From Gyromitra esculenta (taxonomy: Eukaryota > Ascomycota > Pezizomycetes > Pezizales > Discinaceae), in NCBI GenBank assembly GCA_038503075.1, contig JBCAML010000004.1:1509149-1573148 (forward strand): 64,000 nt of DNA. The letters run 5' to 3'. Shown here piece after piece: positions 61,616 through 64,000 of this stretch (its first letter is position 1; each line of letters begins with the position of its first letter). Position numbers and translations under genes: made by a program. The notes under the pieces are model-generated. The model searched no databases, had not been told where the DNA came from, and saw only the letters and a program-made list of their open reading frames with translations.

Positions 61616-62111
61616 TACTCCATGGAGTAGATGCGGTTAGATTGGAGGTGGTGGAGAATGAGATCAGGATATAGAGTAATTACATGTAATATAAGTTACA
61701 AGGTAGGTACTTATGCTGCGGAAAACCACTCTAGCGATTGCTAAGCAGAATAAATGAATGAATGGTGGGCGGGGGTGTGCCTGAGGGTGGACGCACTCGA
61801 GTAGATGTCACAAGCAGCACAGCTTACGATTGAACAAATCACAGTAGGTAGGGTGCTATGGGATGTGCGATGAATCGGGTAAGGATGGCGAAGAGGTGGA
61901 GATTCGGTGTTTGTGAATGAAGATACCACTTTCTTACCTATGAATATTAATTTTTTTACCAAGTGGGGCTAGGCGGATCAGAGCTCTCTTGGTAACGAGG
62001 ATCTAGAGAAACGAAGGCATATCGATCTAGGGATCCAGGGCAGGGGTGGTTATTTTATCCACGCGCTTTTGCGTTTTAGACTGCTCTAAAAGGTTTATTG
62101 TTAGGTAGATG
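61616..62111. other. Intergenic
   Basis: 496 bp with a TACATGTA at 61681; no gene seen. Confidence 0.4.
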
Positions 62112-62195
62112 TAGTGCGGCCGTGTAATAAAGGTCTTGATACCCTAGTGGCAGTTTTGCTAGTGGGGGGGTCGAGACTTTTCTTGCACAGCTGTA
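62112..62195. mobile_element. Foldback MITE I family, diverged copy
   Basis: Matches 48756-48840 (GGCCGTGTAATAAAGGTCTT, GTCGAGACTTTTCTTGCACA, CTGTA). TA at 62112-62113 and 62194-62195. Confidence 0.7.
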
Positions 62196-62480
62196 CGAGG
62201 GCCACTGGAAAGTGACGGATGTTTCAGATATCTCTTCGATTCTCAGCAACCACGGCATTAGCCAGTAGGACAAAAATTACTATAGGAAATTAAGCTACAG
62301 AGAATTCAAACCTAGCAAAAACAAAATATAAAAGGCTTGCTTTTGGTGATTATTATGGCACTTTTGGGCGGGAAGTTGGTGACTTTATGCCACACTTCGT
62401 TTGATGTGCACATTTTTCATAAGCTAAAGCTAAGTATTTTATTTTAAAGTATAGCTAACCAGCTCTATCATCAAAGTGTG
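62194..62480. mobile_element. MITE II family, copy lacking its right end
   Basis: Follows the MITE I copy directly, as at 48839. Shared blocks with 48839-49181 include TCGATTCTCAGCAACCAC, TTGGTGACTT, GATGTGCA and TTTTTCATAA. The right inverted end is not recognisable, so the boundary is approximate. Confidence 0.65.
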
Positions 62481-63167
62481 TGTTTATATTGAGGTTTGCG
62501 TTGAGGTAAAATGTGATTTTTAGGTGCCGTTTGTGAGTTGCGACGCCAAAGTGTAAAGGAAGCAGCAACCCTAAGTTGCTTACATGGCTTTGTCTCATGT
62601 CGTTGAGTATACCCGAAGTATTCTAACAGACATGTCTGTATCCATATATAGATTTAGCCCACTTAAAATCGATTTTGGTGTCGCCTACAAGATTCTAGTA
62701 CTATCCGAACTAAGCGCAAAAATGTACTTGTACATATGTATGGTTGTTTGCAGACTACATGTACTTAAACTCTATACAAGCCTGTCACGTATTTGAGGTG
62801 TGGTATCTTGACTAAGCATGCCAAGACAATGCCTAACAAACGGTTTCTGAGCCAAAAATCCCATACAAATATTTGTGGGAAAAGCGAGCAGGATTTGAAG
62901 GGATGTAAGGGAGAAATTTCGGCGAGGGCAAGCCCGTTGTCATGCGGTTCTGCCTCCTGCTGCCCCCAATCCTGTTGATCTCACTTTCGCTTAACGCTTG
63001 GGTATAAATACCCCCTCCTGCTACTTCCTCCTCTTCCTTCCTCTTGCTGTTTTCTTTTCACGACCAACGATAGCCTAGCTATAACCACGACATCCACCAC
63101 CGAGCCTTTTGTTCGGTTTACACCAGCTATTCCTACAACATAGTCTTCGCCTTAATCAAACTTCATC
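62481..63167 (+). promoter_or_regulatory. Histone H4 upstream region
   Basis: 687 bp. A TATA box, TATAAATA, lies at 63003-63010, about 158 bp before the ATG, followed by a pyrimidine-rich stretch (CTTCCTCCTCTTCCTTCC). A TACATGTA is at 62756. No histone H3 gene is found upstream, although H3-H4 pairs are common in fungi. Confidence 0.6.
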
Positions 63168-63746
<579 letters not shown>

Positions 63747-64000
63747 ATCAAAAGCGATGCTTCGGATGGGTTGGTTTCATTTTTACTGTACTACCATTAC
63801 TTAGTTCTCGTCATACCTCAGTTGCGAATAATGATTTCTGGTGCTCTCCCCGATCACTCTTGTTGCTGGAAGAGGATTTCTATGTACGAGGTGAATTGAT
63901 GGTTTTTTTTTCCCCAAGCCGTCTCTGATCCGTTTTATTCCGGATTGATGTGGCGTAGTACGGTGGCAATTTTTCTTGTGTGCGTTCAGCTTTGGGTTGG
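63747..64000 (+). other. 3' region of histone H4
   Basis: 254 bp to the window edge; AT-rich, T-run near 63903. No stem-loop of the animal histone type is evident, consistent with polyadenylated fungal histone mRNA. Confidence 0.4.

Overview
The window comes from a filamentous ascomycete genome (Pezizomycotina). The protein-coding genes are split by many short introns (about 50-110 nt, GT..AG with CTAAY-like branch sites). They encode typical fungal single-copy proteins: Sno1/Pdx2, Coq11, Bfr1, a TALE homeobox factor, Slc1-type acyltransferase, Cdc27/Apc3, Smc3, an F-box protein, a carrier of the peroxisomal type, an Ngi1/DUF3605 protein and histone H4. I cannot place it to genus. The abundance of transposon relics would fit an early-diverging Pezizomycotina lineage, but that is only a guess.

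Layout. 1-7.2 kb is a nest of transposons. A Ty3/gypsy element on the minus strand has pol open for 907 codons and running off the left edge, but its gag is destroyed by stops and by two solo LTR-like insertions. Next to it is a piggyBac transposase relic cut by another copy of the same LTR-like family. 7.4-13.3 kb is a compact gene block (SNO1 and COQ11 divergent, then BFR1). 13.3-20 kb is gene-free. 20-21.3 kb holds a TALE homeobox gene. 21.3-35.1 kb is a 14-kb gene desert with solo LTRs and small inverted-repeat elements. 35.1-41.4 kb holds the acyltransferase and CDC27 genes. 42.5-44 kb is a cluster of miniature inverted-repeat elements, followed by SMC3 (44.2-48.1 kb). 48.75-50.1 kb is a chain of such elements. 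Then come the F-box gene, a carrier gene fused to a very long histidine-rich tail (52.8-56.7 kb), another inverted-repeat cluster (58.6-60.4 kb), the DUF3605 gene and histone H4 at the right end.

The genes do not form one pathway; they are ordinary housekeeping genes in a repeat-rich landscape. The unusual signal is in the repeats. At least 19 small elements with long inverted ends flanked by TA are present. Several abut by sharing a single TA. The palindrome TACATGTA occurs at least 18 times, where about one would be expected. It is exactly what a TA-CA...TG-TA transposon would leave after staggered excision, so the window may carry a fossil record of Tc1/mariner-pogo excisions. A second striking item is the in-frame fusion of a solute carrier to a ~770-residue His-rich repetitive tail.
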